64,000 nucleotides of DNA from Burkholderia sp. SRS-46 (GCF_004343775.1 NZ_PTXL01000010.1:248001-312000); one strand, 5' to 3'. Shown: positions 26,797 through 36,535, counted from the first letter of the stretch. The notes: generated by a model not told the origin, from the sequence alone. Numbers and translations: made by a program.

Positions 26797-27963
26797 CTAC
26801 TTGAACGATTGAACCCCGGTCACGACAGGGTAAGCGACCGAAAATACGAGATTCAGCACCTTCTGGATCTCGGTGATCGGCGCATTGGAGACGTAGAGCA
26901 AATCCTTGTTGTCCATCACGAAGCTCTGCGCAACAAAGAATGCGTTGGGGTCACGTAAATTGACCCGATAGACGACCGGCACCTTGCCATCCGCGGTAGT
27001 GCGCACGGGCGTCGCCGGCCATTGCAGCGCGTCGGCTTTCTCGAGCCGGAACACGAATACGCCTTGCGCGTCGGAGCGCGCGTCCTGAAGCCCTCCTGCC
27101 CTTGCAAGGGCCTGCGCGAGCGTGATGCCCTGAGCCTCGAAATTGATCTCCTCGTTCTTCCCGGTTGCACCCAGCGCTGTGAAACTGAACGGCTGAAACA
27201 ACGCGGTGACGACGTCGCCGGCCCGCAGCGGAATGTTCTGGCGCGGATCGCGTATTACTGTCTGCAACGGCAACGACACGACCGTGTTCCCACGCGTGAC
27301 CTGAATCGTGATCTTGTCCACCGGCTGACGAACACCGCCGGCATTTGCTAATGCATCGAGCAGCCGTTCACCCCGCGCCGACAACTGCATGCGATTGCTG
27401 CTCGCCACATCGCCAACAACGGTCACGTAAGACGTGACATTGCGCGACAACTTCACCAGCACTTGCGGATCATGTGCCATCCCCTTGAGACGCGCCGCAA
27501 TATCGCTCTGCAGTTGGTTCGGCGTTCGGCCTGCAGCGCGAACCTCGCCCGCAAACGGAATGCTGATGTTGCCGTCCGCGCCAACCGTCTGGTCTGGCAG
27601 GACTGTCACGCGTGAACTGCCGCCGGGTTGCCGGACATCAGCTTGGGACGAGCCAAACAGCAACGCCGGCGGCGCCTCCCAGATCGACACTTCGATCGAG
27701 TCACCCACACCCAGCTGTTGCTTGAACGCCGCGTCGCTGCCGAACACAGCCGCGAAATCGCCCTTTTCCCGCTCAGCGAACAGTTTGCGCGCCACATCGT
27801 CCGTCACGTCCACGATCTGAATTCCGGCTGGATTCGCCTGCGCAGCGGCATCCCCGATTTGCGCACGACTGGGTCCCGAAGTCGGCACCGCTCCACACCC
27901 TGTGAGACCCACTCCCGCCATGGCCATCAACGCCCAACCTCGTACAGCAAACACTCGCCACAT
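26797..27963 (-). CDS. kpsD: Capsule export outer-membrane lipoprotein
   Basis: A 388-residue outer-membrane polysaccharide export protein (KpsD/BexD/WcbC family). I chose the ATG at 27963 because it gives a classical lipoprotein signal, MWRVFAVRGWALMAMAGVG followed by LTGC, and leaves a divergent intergenic region; the open frame extends to 28089. Residues 90-190 hold the PES/poly_export domain (GDSIEVSIWEAPPALLFG, DGNISIPFAGEVRAAG), followed by SLBB-type repeats (YVTVVGDVASSNRMQLSARG and the QGITLAQALARAGG region). It forms the outer-membrane channel with KpsE. No co-oriented capsule gene is adjacent because dead IS elements separate it from kpsE. Confidence 0.93.
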   Translation of the reverse strand: MWRVFAVRGWALMAMAGVGLTGCGAVPTSGPSRAQIGDAAAQANPAGIQIVDVTDDVARKLFAEREKGDFAAVFGSDAAFKQQLGVGDSIEVSIWEAPPALLFGSSQADVRQPGGSSRVTVLPDQTVGADGNISIPFAGEVRAAGRTPNQLQSDIAARLKGMAHDPQVLVKLSRNVTSYVTVVGDVASSNRMQLSARGERLLDALANAGGVRQPVDKITIQVTRGNTVVSLPLQTVIRDPRQNIPLRAGDVVTALFQPFSFTALGATGKNEEINFEAQGITLAQALARAGGLQDARSDAQGVFVFRLEKADALQWPATPVRTTADGKVPVVYRVNLRDPNAFFVAQSFVMDNKDLLYVSNAPITEIQKVLNLVFSVAYPVVTGVQSFK

Positions 27964-28092
27964 TATTCTTGAAGGAACTCGAGATATGATGGGACAATTG
28001 TCGCATGTCGCACGGAAAAATTGAACGCGACAGATAAAAATGCACATGCTGCGCAATTGTGACGCGCGGCGCAACCTATCGCTTCGCATCCT
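27964..28092. promoter_or_regulatory. Divergent promoter region of the capsule locus
   Basis: 129 bases between the lipoprotein start of kpsD (minus) and the GTG start of the glycosyltransferase (plus). Relative to its surroundings it is AT-rich around 28010-28045. It must hold promoters for both directions, but no convincing -35/-10 pair could be picked by eye. Confidence 0.5.
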
Positions 28093-29244
28093 GTGCCCAA
28101 GATCTTGCTTGATGTAACACGCCTTCTGTCGCGCCTATCGAACGGTCTTCAGCCGACAGGTGTCGATCGCGTCGGCATCGCTTACATCCAGCATTACGGG
28201 CATCAGGCCCACGCCGTTCTGAGCGAAAAAGGATTTTCCGTCGTTTTGACGGGAAAACACTCCAGGCGCGCCTTTGATTTGATCTTGTCGGCAAACCGCA
28301 ATCGCGGCGTGCTGGCGAAGCTGCTGGGATATGCGCTTGTAGACCGACAGAACCGCAGTCAATTGGCCGATTCCGTTCTACTCCACACCAGTCACAATGG
28401 AATGGAATTCGGCCGCTATTACCGGGCGATGTCGAAACGGCGTGCACGCACGGTATTCATGGTGCACGACTTAATTCCGTTGACCCATGCCGAGTATTGC
28501 CGCGCCGGGGTCGACCAAATTCACCGGCGTCGCATCCACACCGCGCTCGCACACGCTGACGGACTGATCGCCAACTCGAACGCCACGCTCGACTCGCTGC
28601 GCGCAGAAGCCAATAACGCGGGACTTCGGCTTCCACCGACGGTTGTCGCTCACCTTGCGCCTGGCGTCGCACCTCGACCTCTCGCCGCCCCGCTTCTCGA
28701 TACCCCCTATTTCGTGATGCTCGGCACGATTGAGCCTCGCAAGAATCACTGGTTCATCCTGCACGTATGGAGAACGCTGGTGGAGCGCATGGGCAACGCC
28801 GCGCCCAAGTTGGTCATCATCGGTCGACGCGGTTGGGAATGCGAGAACGTCGTCGACATGCTCGAACGCTGCTCGATTCTAAAGGGAGCGGTCGTCGAGG
28901 AGAGGGATTGCCCGGATGACCGGTTGCATGCACTACTCCAGCATGCCCGTGCGCTGCTCTTTCCGTCGTTCGTTGAAGGTTACGGCCTACCGCTGGTTGA
29001 AGCATTGATGTTGCGCGTGCCGGTGATCGCTAGTGATCTCGCCATTTTTCGAGAAATCTCGTCGGACTTGCCAGACTACCTCGATCCGCTCGACGGGCCC
29101 GGTTGGCTTGCCCGCATTCTCGCGTACGTCTCCCCCACCAGTCCGGAGCGTACCGCGCAGATGGCCAGGATTGCTCACTTTCGCGAATCGACGTGGCCCG
29201 AGCACTTCGAACGGGTCGATACTTTCCTCGACGCCCTGACCTGA
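28093..29244 (+). CDS. wcbB: GT4-family glycosyltransferase
   Basis: A 383-residue family 4 (GT-B) glycosyltransferase starting at GTG 28093. The N-terminal domain includes QPTGVDRVGIAYIQHY and FMVHDLIPLTHAEYC; the C-terminal nucleotide-sugar domain has MLGTIEPRKNHWFILHVW and the EX7E-type motif FPSFVEGYGLPLVEALMLR (Glu about 290 and 298). In position (next to kpsD, followed by kpsC and manC) it matches WcbB of the B. pseudomallei capsule. It likely adds a GDP-mannose-derived residue, given manC downstream; the exact donor is inference. Confidence 0.85.
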   Translation: MPKILLDVTRLLSRLSNGLQPTGVDRVGIAYIQHYGHQAHAVLSEKGFSVVLTGKHSRRAFDLILSANRNRGVLAKLLGYALVDRQNRSQLADSVLLHTSHNGMEFGRYYRAMSKRRARTVFMVHDLIPLTHAEYCRAGVDQIHRRRIHTALAHADGLIANSNATLDSLRAEANNAGLRLPPTVVAHLAPGVAPRPLAAPLLDTPYFVMLGTIEPRKNHWFILHVWRTLVERMGNAAPKLVIIGRRGWECENVVDMLERCSILKGAVVEERDCPDDRLHALLQHARALLFPSFVEGYGLPLVEALMLRVPVIASDLAIFREISSDLPDYLDPLDGPGWLARILAYVSPTSPERTAQMARIAHFRESTWPEHFERVDTFLDALT

Positions 29245-29313
29245 CACGATGCTCGTCCGATACCCCGACGCCCGAGCCATGTCGCGTCTCCGATACGGGA
29301 CGCCCCTCGAATC

Positions 29314-31233
29314 ATGACGACGAGTCGCATCACACGCTGGATACACCCGGCATCGCCCACGCACGGGCCGTCGAGGGCCGCCACCATGTGGCCCGGGCCA
29401 ATAGCATCCCGACCGGAGCGTTCAGCACCCTTGTTGTCGTGGTTCATCGCGCCAACGAGTCGGCAGCCACGCGATACCTTGGTCTCCACCCTTGATGCAA
29501 GGTTGCGCGAGAATCCGCAACCAGGCGAACCGGAGCGAATCGCTGCGCTGATGGCGCGCGTGCTGGACAGCGATGCGCTTCATCTGCGCCGTCGCATCGA
29601 GGCGTTGCCAGACGCCATGACTTGTACCGCTCCCTCGAACAATATCGTGGTCGTCGACGAGCGCATTCACTCCGAGGTCGACATCGGTGTCCGCCACTGC
29701 GAGCGACTACGTCAGTTTGCCGCAATGCTCCTGCATCTCGGCGATACGCTGCCTGAAGCACGCATTTGGATCCTGCGCTCGAACGATCCCGGACGCGGCG
29801 CGTGGTTGTCCGACCGGATACGTCCGCCGCGCCAAGTGCGCCACCTGCCGGACGCGAGCTCGCTCCGCGAGGTTCTGCGCCACACGGGACGCCTGTACGT
29901 CGTAGGCGCATCCGAAGGGATGGCGGCATTGCTCGCAGGCGTGCCCGTCCACGTATTCGGCGCCCCCTACTACGCCGGCTGGGGGTTGACGATCGATAAC
30001 CTGCCACTGACTGATCGCTCGGCACGTCCCACGCTCGCCGCATTGTTCGACGCGGTGTTCGTCGGCCAGGCACACTACCGCGATCTTGAGACTCACGCCG
30101 ATGGAACGCTCGACGGCATGCTCGACACCGTCGAACTCCAGCACGCGGTTGCACGACGCTTCGCCGACCTTCGGCGCGTCGTCGCCATCCGCTTCCAGTG
30201 GTGGAAACGCCCGCTCGCGACACCGTATCTCACCGCCGGTGGAGGCAATCTGCGCTGGAGTGCACGTGCAGACGCGCCAGGCACCGGCGAATGCGCGGCA
30301 TTGTGGGGCGCGCGAGACGCAAATGGCCTGCCTGCCGCCGTTCCGCGCGTACGGATGGAAGATGGCTTCATTCACTCCACCGGACTCGGGTCCGACATGT
30401 CGGCACCACGCAGCCAGGTAATCGACGGACGCGGGCTCTATTTTGACGCCAGTGCGCCAAGCGACCTGTCGGTACTACTGAATACCATCGACTTTCCCCC
30501 CAAGGAACTCGCCCGTGCGGCTGCATTGCGGTCACGGATTGTCGCAACGGGCATCACCAAGTACAACCTGGGGCGCAAGGCGCCCAATTGGCGTGCTCCG
30601 GCAGGACGCCGTGTCGTCCTGGTACCGGGTCAGGTTGCCGACGACGCATCGATCAGACTGGGTACGCGCGGCATCCGGAGCCTGGATGCGCTCCTTCGGC
30701 GCGTGCGCGAGCGTCGCCCGAATGCATTCGTGGTCTACAAACCCCATCCGGATGTGCTCTCGGGAAACAGGAAGGGTCTTGTAGACGCGACCCGGCTTGC
30801 GGACGTCGTAGACACCGACTCGGACATGGTTTCGCTAATCGAAGTGGCAGACGAAGTACATACGCTATCCTCGCTTGCCGGTTTCGACGCGCTACTACGC
30901 GGCAAGCACGTGTGCACTTACGGCATGCCGTTTTATGCAGGCTGGGGGTTGACCGACGACGATCTCGCACCATTGCCTTGGCGCGAACGAACCCTGACCC
31001 TCGACATGCTGATCGCAGGTGCACTGCTACACTATCCGCTCTACTGGGATTGGCGCCTCGGACTCTACACGACGCCCGAAGCCGTCGTCGGCCAGTTGTC
31101 GGAGGCCACTGCTCGTCCGCTGCGTACGGTCACGCAGGATCGCTGGCGTCCATACACCAAGGCATTTCGCTGGATACGCAATTCAATGCATCACTGGGCC
31201 TGGCGCTTCCGGCAAGTCCTAGATGAGCGTTGA
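29314..31233 (+). CDS. kpsC: KpsC dual beta-Kdo transferase
   Basis: A 639-residue capsule protein with two homologous GT modules, each ending in the diagnostic motif: FGAPYYAGWGLT at about residues 218-229 and YGMPFYAGWGLTDD at about 535-548. KpsC (LipA/WcbA) adds alternating beta-2,4 and beta-2,7 Kdo residues to build the poly-Kdo linker on the lipid primed by KpsS. The first 70 residues of the listed frame look non-conserved and the true start may be slightly downstream. It follows the GT4 gene by 69 bases and precedes manC by 109. Confidence 0.9.
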   Translation: MTTSRITRWIHPASPTHGPSRAATMWPGPIASRPERSAPLLSWFIAPTSRQPRDTLVSTLDARLRENPQPGEPERIAALMARVLDSDALHLRRRIEALPDAMTCTAPSNNIVVVDERIHSEVDIGVRHCERLRQFAAMLLHLGDTLPEARIWILRSNDPGRGAWLSDRIRPPRQVRHLPDASSLREVLRHTGRLYVVGASEGMAALLAGVPVHVFGAPYYAGWGLTIDNLPLTDRSARPTLAALFDAVFVGQAHYRDLETHADGTLDGMLDTVELQHAVARRFADLRRVVAIRFQWWKRPLATPYLTAGGGNLRWSARADAPGTGECAALWGARDANGLPAAVPRVRMEDGFIHSTGLGSDMSAPRSQVIDGRGLYFDASAPSDLSVLLNTIDFPPKELARAAALRSRIVATGITKYNLGRKAPNWRAPAGRRVVLVPGQVADDASIRLGTRGIRSLDALLRRVRERRPNAFVVYKPHPDVLSGNRKGLVDATRLADVVDTDSDMVSLIEVADEVHTLSSLAGFDALLRGKHVCTYGMPFYAGWGLTDDDLAPLPWRERTLTLDMLIAGALLHYPLYWDWRLGLYTTPEAVVGQLSEATARPLRTVTQDRWRPYTKAFRWIRNSMHHWAWRFRQVLDER

Positions 31234-31342
31234 AAGCCCTTCCAGCGTCCGCCCGAAACCACCCGCCGCCCCAGCCCCGCTCCGCTAGAATGCCACGGCA
31301 GTCTCGGCCCACAGCAGAAATCATTCCGACCGACCATTCCGC

Positions 31343-32782
31343 ATGAGTCTCCATCCGATCATCCTCTGCGGCGGCAACGGCAGCCGGCTATGGCCAATGT
31401 CGCGCAGCAATTGCCCTAAGCAATACCTGAAGCTCGCCGGAGACGACACGCTCCTTCAGCAAACCGCACGACGGGCGGCCGCGGTGCCCAACGCCGCACC
31501 ACCCATCGTCATTGCGAATAACGAGCACCGTTTCCTGGTAGCAGAGCAATTGCGTCATTCCGGCATCGCACCGCGGACCATCGTGCTGGAGCCTTTCGGT
31601 CGCAACACGGCGCCGGCAATCGCTATTGCGGCCCGGTTCGCGTTACGCGACGATCCGGATGCGCTGCTCCTCGTGTTGCCGTCCGATCACGTTGTACAGG
31701 ACGAGCAGGCGTTCGTCGCGGCAATCGGGTCCGCGTTCGACATCGCGCAAGCAGGCCGCCTCGTCACGTTCGGAATTCCACCGACCAGCCCGCATACCGG
31801 CTATGGCTACATCCGCCGCGGCGCGGCGCTCGTCGCTCACGACGGCATCCACGCCGTCGACGCATTCGTCGAAAAACCCGACCACGAACGTGCTACGGCA
31901 TTCGCCCAGGATGGGCGCCATTACTGGAACAGCGGAATGTTTCTGCTGAACGCGGCAACCTACATCGCCGACCTCGAGCGGCATGCGCCCGAAGTTGGCA
32001 GGCAGGCTGCGCTGGCACTCGAGCACGCGCAACAGGATTACGACTTCCTTCGCATCGACGCCGACTCCTTTTCCACCTGTCCCGACATTTCAATCGACTA
32101 TGCGGTCATGGAAAAGACAGACCGCGCCGCTGTCGTCGCCGCTCACAACCTCGGCTGGAGCGACATCGGCTCGTGGAGCGCACTCGCCGACATCATGCCG
32201 CGCGATGCGCAAGGCAATGTCGTCCGTGGCGACGTCCACATCGAAGCCGTCGCAAACGCGTACATCCACGCTGAACACCGGATGGTTGCCGCAGTCGGCG
32301 TTCAGGACGTCGTCATCGTCGAGACCGCCGATGCCGTTCTCGTCGCCAATCGCGAAAGCGTCCAGAGCGTGAAAACGATCGTGGCGCGACTCAACGCGCA
32401 CGGCCGTCACGAAGCCGTCACTCATCGCCGCGTTGCTCGCCCCTGGGGCTCGTACGAAAGTATCGACACGGGCGAACGGTTCCAAGTCAAACGGATCGTC
32501 GTGGCGCCCGGAGCGCAATTGAGCCTGCAGATGCACCATCACCGCGCGGAGCACTGGATCGTGGTGAAAGGCACCGCGCGCGTGACGAACGGCGACAAAG
32601 AAATCATCCTGACCGAGAATCAATCGACGTACATTCCACTCGGCACCCTGCACCGGCTCAGCAATCCCGGCAAGATCCCGCTCGAGCTGATCGAGGTGCA
32701 GTCCGGATCGTATCTTGGCGAAGATGACATCGTGCGCTTCGACGACACTTACGGCCGCCGCACTGCTACGAAGCCGGCGTGA
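31343..32782 (+). CDS. manC: Mannose-1-phosphate guanylyltransferase / mannose-6-phosphate isomerase
   Basis: A 479-residue bifunctional type II PMI-GMP protein. Residues 1-280 are the GDP-mannose pyrophosphorylase: ILCGGNGSRLWPMSRSNCPK (signature with catalytic Arg and Lys) and FVEKPDHERA. Residues 370-470 are the isomerase cupin: ARPWGSYESIDTG, VKRIVVAPGAQLSLQMHHHR and HWIVVKGTARVTNGD. It makes GDP-mannose, also the usual activated precursor in the related B. pseudomallei locus. A short palindrome CGCCTAGGCG follows the stop at 32787. Confidence 0.95.
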   Translation: MSLHPIILCGGNGSRLWPMSRSNCPKQYLKLAGDDTLLQQTARRAAAVPNAAPPIVIANNEHRFLVAEQLRHSGIAPRTIVLEPFGRNTAPAIAIAARFALRDDPDALLLVLPSDHVVQDEQAFVAAIGSAFDIAQAGRLVTFGIPPTSPHTGYGYIRRGAALVAHDGIHAVDAFVEKPDHERATAFAQDGRHYWNSGMFLLNAATYIADLERHAPEVGRQAALALEHAQQDYDFLRIDADSFSTCPDISIDYAVMEKTDRAAVVAAHNLGWSDIGSWSALADIMPRDAQGNVVRGDVHIEAVANAYIHAEHRMVAAVGVQDVVIVETADAVLVANRESVQSVKTIVARLNAHGRHEAVTHRRVARPWGSYESIDTGERFQVKRIVVAPGAQLSLQMHHHRAEHWIVVKGTARVTNGDKEIILTENQSTYIPLGTLHRLSNPGKIPLELIEVQSGSYLGEDDIVRFDDTYGRRTATKPA

Positions 32783-32804
32783 TCACCGCCTAGGCGAGTC
32801 CAGT

Positions 32805-32923
32805 TGTAGGTGTTCACAATTGGCGCTAGCGGTGTTCACAGGAGCGCTAGCAAGTTCAGTAGTCCTGCTAGCGTAGCGTTCTGGTAATCGCCTCGACTGG
32901 TGTGTTCATCAACCATCAACAGT
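32805..32923 (+). repeat. Orphan transposon-end array of about 21-bp repeats
   Basis: Starting with TGTAGG at 32805, copies of a 21-bp unit of form TGTTCAC-N7-GCTAGCG lie at 32811-32831, 32833-32853 and 32853-32873, with a weaker one at 32903-32923 (TGTTCATCAACC...). The same terminus (TGTTGG) and repeat type precede the TniA-like gene at 58.7 kb in the same orientation. Such arrays are the transposase-binding sites at ends of Tn7/Tn5053-type elements. No transposase gene of that type follows here. Confidence 0.7.
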
Positions 32924-32965
32924 AGAAAGCGGACAACGGGGCACCATAACACTGGCTCGTGTCCT

Positions 32966-33078
32966 TCATGGCGCGCCGGTCCCGTTTTTCGAGATCCAGT
33001 CTTGCATATAGGCGATTACGCGGTTTAGTCCCTCCTCCGACGGCATCACATCCATCGGGGCCTGATTCTCGAAAAACG
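32966..33078 (-). pseudogene. 3' end of a gene cut by IS66 copy 1
   Basis: On the minus strand the sequence directly outside the IS66 left end reads FFENQAPMDVMPSEEGLNRV then IAYMQDWISKNGTGAP and a stop at 32966-32968. It looks like the carboxy-terminus of a real protein that ends in a helix; I do not recognise the family. The 5' part is not found on the other side of the IS66 element. Confidence 0.45.
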
Positions 33079-33167
33079 GTAAGCCCCCGGCAATGTCACC
33101 TTGAACCGTCGGGGTGATGAAGGCGACGATCGTGTCCATCTATTCTTTAAATGGAAACGTGTACGCT

Positions 33168-33554
33168 ATGGACGAGAATGAAGCGATTTCGGAGGCGCTG
33201 GAGCCGACGCGGCGACGCCGCCACAGCAAAGAATTCAAGGAAAAGGTGATCCGAGCGGCGATGCAGCCGAACGTGTCGATCGCGGCGGTTGCGCTGCATT
33301 ACCGCTTGAACGCGAATTTGCTGCGTCGATGGGTGGCCGCACGTGAGGAGCTGGACGCAGCGGACGAGGCACGCCAGTCGCTGAGCTTGCCGGCGGCGGA
33401 GTTCATCCCGCTGCAACTGGAAGCGCCGGGCGCGACGGCTGCCGCGACCGAGATTCAGATCGAGGTACGCCGGGGCGCGGCGACCGTGACGGTGCGCTGG
33501 CCGCTATGCGCTGCGGCCGATTGCGCGGCATGGTTGCAAGGGTGGCTGCGGTGA
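33168..33554 (+). CDS. tnpA: IS66 TnpA accessory protein
   Basis: 128 residues from the ATG at 33168 (MDENEAISEALEPT). The helix-turn-helix region is RRRRHSKEFKEKVIRAAMQP followed by VSIAAVALHYRLNANLLRRW, typical of the IS66 first ORF. Copy 2 has a near twin at 61.8 kb. The stop overlaps the GTG start of tnpB. Confidence 0.85.
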   Translation: MDENEAISEALEPTRRRRHSKEFKEKVIRAAMQPNVSIAAVALHYRLNANLLRRWVAAREELDAADEARQSLSLPAAEFIPLQLEAPGATAAATEIQIEVRRGAATVTVRWPLCAAADCAAWLQGWLR

Positions 33555-33886
33555 TCCGCATCGAGGCGATCTGGCTGGCGCCGGAGCCCGTCGATATGCG
33601 CGCTGGCGTCGATACGATACTGGCCCGGGTGGTGAAGGTGTTCGGCGCGGCGCGTCCGCACCACGCCTACCTGTTCGCCAACCGGAATTCGATGCGCCTG
33701 AAGGTGCTAGTGTACGACGGGTTCGGCATCTGGCTGGCCGCACGTCGCCTGAACAAGGGGCGATTCATCTGGACGAACGGAGACCAGGCGATCGCCACCG
33801 CGCTCAATCCTGAGCAGTTGCGCGCGCTGGTGACCGGGCTCCCGTGGCAGACGCTCACCCACGATCACGCGATCACGGTCGTGTAA
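33551..33886 (+). CDS. tnpB: IS66 Orf2 (TnpB)
   Basis: 111 residues from the GTG at 33551 (GTGA overlap with tnpA). Contains the family hallmark PVDMRAGVDTILARVVKVFG and YDGFGIWLAARRLNKGRFIW. TnpB proteins of IS66 are required with TnpA and TnpC for transposition. Intact here although TnpC is not. Confidence 0.9.
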   Translation: MIRIEAIWLAPEPVDMRAGVDTILARVVKVFGAARPHHAYLFANRNSMRLKVLVYDGFGIWLAARRLNKGRFIWTNGDQAIATALNPEQLRALVTGLPWQTLTHDHAITVV

Positions 33887-33938
33887 TACCCCCAAGGCCG
33901 TAAACCCGCAGCGGGTTAGGTTCTGGCAGACTGGCCGC

Positions 33939-35466
33939 ATGAACCGACCCGCTAGCCTCGACGCCCTGAGCCCTGACGAACTGCGCACGCTGGCTGCGCA
34001 GTTGATGGCTCAGATCGGCGAGAAGGACCGCGAACTGCACTACCGCCAGACGCGCATTGACCAGCTTACCCACGAGATCGCCGCGCTCAAGCGCCTGCAA
34101 TTCGGCAAGCGCAGCGAGCAGTTCACCCCCGAGCAAATGAGCCTGCTCGACGAGGCCATCGACGCCGACCTGGCCGCCCTCGAAATCGAGCTGGAGCAGT
34201 TGCAACCGACGCCTGCGGACAAGCAACGGCAGAAACCCAAGCGTGCACCGTTGCCGCCGCACTTGCCGCGCACCGACATCCATCACGAACCCGACGACAT
34301 CACGTGCTCCTGCGGTTGCGAGCGCGCGCATCGGCGAGGACATTAGCGAGAAGCTGGACTATACGCCGGGGGTGTTCACGGTCGAGCGCCACATCCGCGG
34401 CAAATGCGCCTGCAAGGCGTGCGAGACGCCGATTCAGGCGCCCGTTGCGCCGCATGTGATCGACAAGGGCATTCCCACCACCGGATTGCTCGCACAGGTG
34501 CTGGTCGCCAAGTACGGCGATCACTTGCCGCTGTACCGTCAGGAACGCATCTTTGAGCGCGCCGGCCTGGCGATTGCACAGTCGACGCTGGGTGAATAGG
34601 TCGGCGTGTGCGGCGTGCGGTTGCAGCCGCTGGTCGACGCGCTTCACGAAGCGCTTCTCCAGCAGGATGTGCTGCACGCCGACGAAACGCCGGTGCAGAT
34701 GCTGGTTCCCGGTAAAGGCAAGATGCAGCGCGCATACGTCTGGGCGTACGCCACGACGCAGTTCGCCGACATGCGCGCGGTGATCTATGAGTTTGCCGAC
34801 AGCCGTGCTGGCGAACATGCTCGCGCGTTCCTCGGCAAGTGGCGTGGCAAGTTGGTGTGCGACGACTACAGCGCGTACAAGGGCAGATTCGAGCTGGGCA
34901 TTACCGAAATCGGATGTATGGCCCACGCGAGACGGAAGTTCTTCGAACTGCACGTCAACCACCAGAGCCAGATCGCCGAACAGGCGCTGAAATACTTCGG
35001 CGCGCTTCACGACATCGAACGCGACGTCGCGGAACTCGATCCCACTCGCCGACGCGAGGTTCGCCAGGAGCGCGCTCGGCCGATCGCCGATGCGTTACAT
35101 GAGTGGATGGTTGCCCAGCGCAAATTGGTCTCCGAGGGATTGGCGATCGCCAAGGCGCTCGACTACAGCCTCAAGCGCTGGGAGGCGCTCACGCGTTATC
35201 TGGTCGATGGGCATGTGCCCATCGACAACAACTGGTTGGAAAATCAGATTCGTCCGTGGGCGACGGGGCGCGCGAATTGGTTGTTCGTCGGTTCTCTGCG
35301 CGCCGGGAACCGGGCCGCCGCGATCATGAGCCTGATTCGATCAGCGCAGCTCAATGGCCATGATCCCTACGTCTATTTGAAAGACGTGCTCGATCGCCTG
35401 CCGACCCACCGCGCCGACGACATCGCCGCGCTTCTGCCGCATCGTTGGGCACCCGTCGCCGCTTGA
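33939..35466 (+). pseudogene. tnpC: IS66 TnpC transposase, frameshift plus nonsense
   Basis: Compared with copy 2, two bases are missing near 34322, which throws CGCER into ahrrgh and a stop, and a TGG Trp codon in LGAWVGVCGV is TAG at 34597 (LGE-stop). The rest reads well: GKRSEQFTPEQMSLLDEAID, VLHADETPVQM (catalytic Asp), KLVCDDYSAYKGRF and IDNNWLENQIRPWATGRANW with the DDE Glu, to the stop at 35466. Full-length IS66 TnpC is about 510 residues; this copy cannot make one. Confidence 0.9.
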
Positions 35467-35533
35467 TTGGCGGCAATTTACGCCGAGGGGTGCCTTCGCC
35501 GGGCGCTTACTTTACTGATCGCATACTTTTGTT

Positions 35534-36535
35534 TCACCGGGGTTGGCATTGCCTCGTCGTTGATCTCTGCACGAACGCCGAGATGGCTTCCACCACGCCA
35601 TCCGCTAGCGGAAGATCCGGGGCCGTATACGCTGCAAGGTTGTCACTCAGAGCCTGCGTGTGGACGGTTTTGAGGACATGATTTGCGTTGGTAATAGTCA
35701 CCAGTTCAGCTCGCGGATTGGCATGCTTAAGTCGTTGTGCGTCCTGAAGCGTAACCTGAATATCCCGCGAACCTTGTACGATGAGCACCGGCTTCATATA
35801 GCCACCTAGAAGGGCTGCCGGGTCAATGGTCAATTCGCTCATCAGGAAGCGCTGAACCTGCGGCCTGAGCAACGGCAATAGTGCTGGATCGATTCTGTCC
35901 GCGTCCACCGTCTTCCCGGTCTCGAGGGAGTCGAGTATCGACAGTGCGTTTCCCAAGATCGGGGCATTTGCCGGGTTTGATTGCAGTTGTTGCCTCAATA
36001 CCTGTCCGAGCGGGCGTCCCATCGTGGATACCAGAATCAATCCGCCAATGTCGGCCATTTGTTGCGCAGCCAACAACGCCACCAATCCTCCCTCGCTATG
36101 TCCCAACACCCATACACAGGAAGCACCGGTCCGCTTTCGAATGGTCATCACCCACGAGCGGACGTCCGTCGCGTAGTCTTCAATTGTGACATCGTTGGCG
36201 TCCGGTATCGCTGACGCGCTACCGTACATGCCGCGCTTGTCGATGCGGACCGACGCGATTCCTTGGCTTAGCAGTCCATCGGCGAGCAACCGGTAGGTCG
36301 ACGCCTGCAGCCCGTTTGGCCAGTTGCCGTTTCTGTCGTTCGGACCTGAGCCCGGCACGATTAGCACCACCGGGGCCTCGCCGCCGGCCGGAGACAACAG
36401 CGTGCCGCGCAGCGGTCCGACCGGCCCCGGGGCTTCGATGTTTGCCTGCACCATGAGTAATGGACTTCCTAATGAACTTCCCGAATGAAGGGCTATAGCT
36501 AGCGCGATGTATGTAGCGATACGCCAACGCAGCAT
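35534..36535 (-). CDS. Secreted alpha/beta hydrolase
   Basis: A 333-residue protein with an N-terminal hydrophobic signal (RIATYIALAIALHSGSSLGS). The alpha/beta-hydrolase core is intact: oxyanion region VLIVPGSGPNDRNG, nucleophile elbow GHSEGG (Ser about 146), Asp in QGSRDIQV and His in NANHVLK. It belongs to the serine aminopeptidase/esterase-like hydrolases (PF12146 group) often annotated as periplasmic peptidase-like esterases. It starts 23 bases inside the right flank of IS66 copy 1 and is transcribed towards it. Substrate unknown. Confidence 0.8.
   Translation of the reverse strand: MLRWRIATYIALAIALHSGSSLGSPLLMVQANIEAPGPVGPLRGTLLSPAGGEAPVVLIVPGSGPNDRNGNWPNGLQASTYRLLADGLLSQGIASVRIDKRGMYGSASAIPDANDVTIEDYATDVRSWVMTIRKRTGASCVWVLGHSEGGLVALLAAQQMADIGGLILVSTMGRPLGQVLRQQLQSNPANAPILGNALSILDSLETGKTVDADRIDPALLPLLRPQVQRFLMSELTIDPAALLGGYMKPVLIVQGSRDIQVTLQDAQRLKHANPRAELVTITNANHVLKTVHTQALSDNLAAYTAPDLPLADGVVEAISAFVQRSTTRQCQPR

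Larger units (their letters stand above)
33079..35510 (+). mobile_element. IS66-family element, copy 1 (decayed)
   Basis: Bounded by imperfect inverted repeats: GTAAGCCCCCGGCAATGTCA at 33079 and the inverse of GTAAGCGCCCGGCGAAGGCA ending at 35510. It carries tnpA, tnpB and tnpC in the usual order. The flanking octamers (GAAAAACG left, TTTACTGA right) do not match, so the expected 8-bp target duplication is absent and the flanks have been rearranged. The tnpC gene is dead. Confidence 0.88.

Noticed and set aside
26797-28089. Long N-terminal extension of KpsD to 28089
   Set aside because: It would place 42 odd residues before a perfect lipoprotein signal and leave no promoter between the divergent genes.
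32811-32923. Repeat array considered as a CRISPR
   Set aside because: Units adjoin with 0-1 base between them and vary in sequence; no spacers of uniform length and no cas genes.
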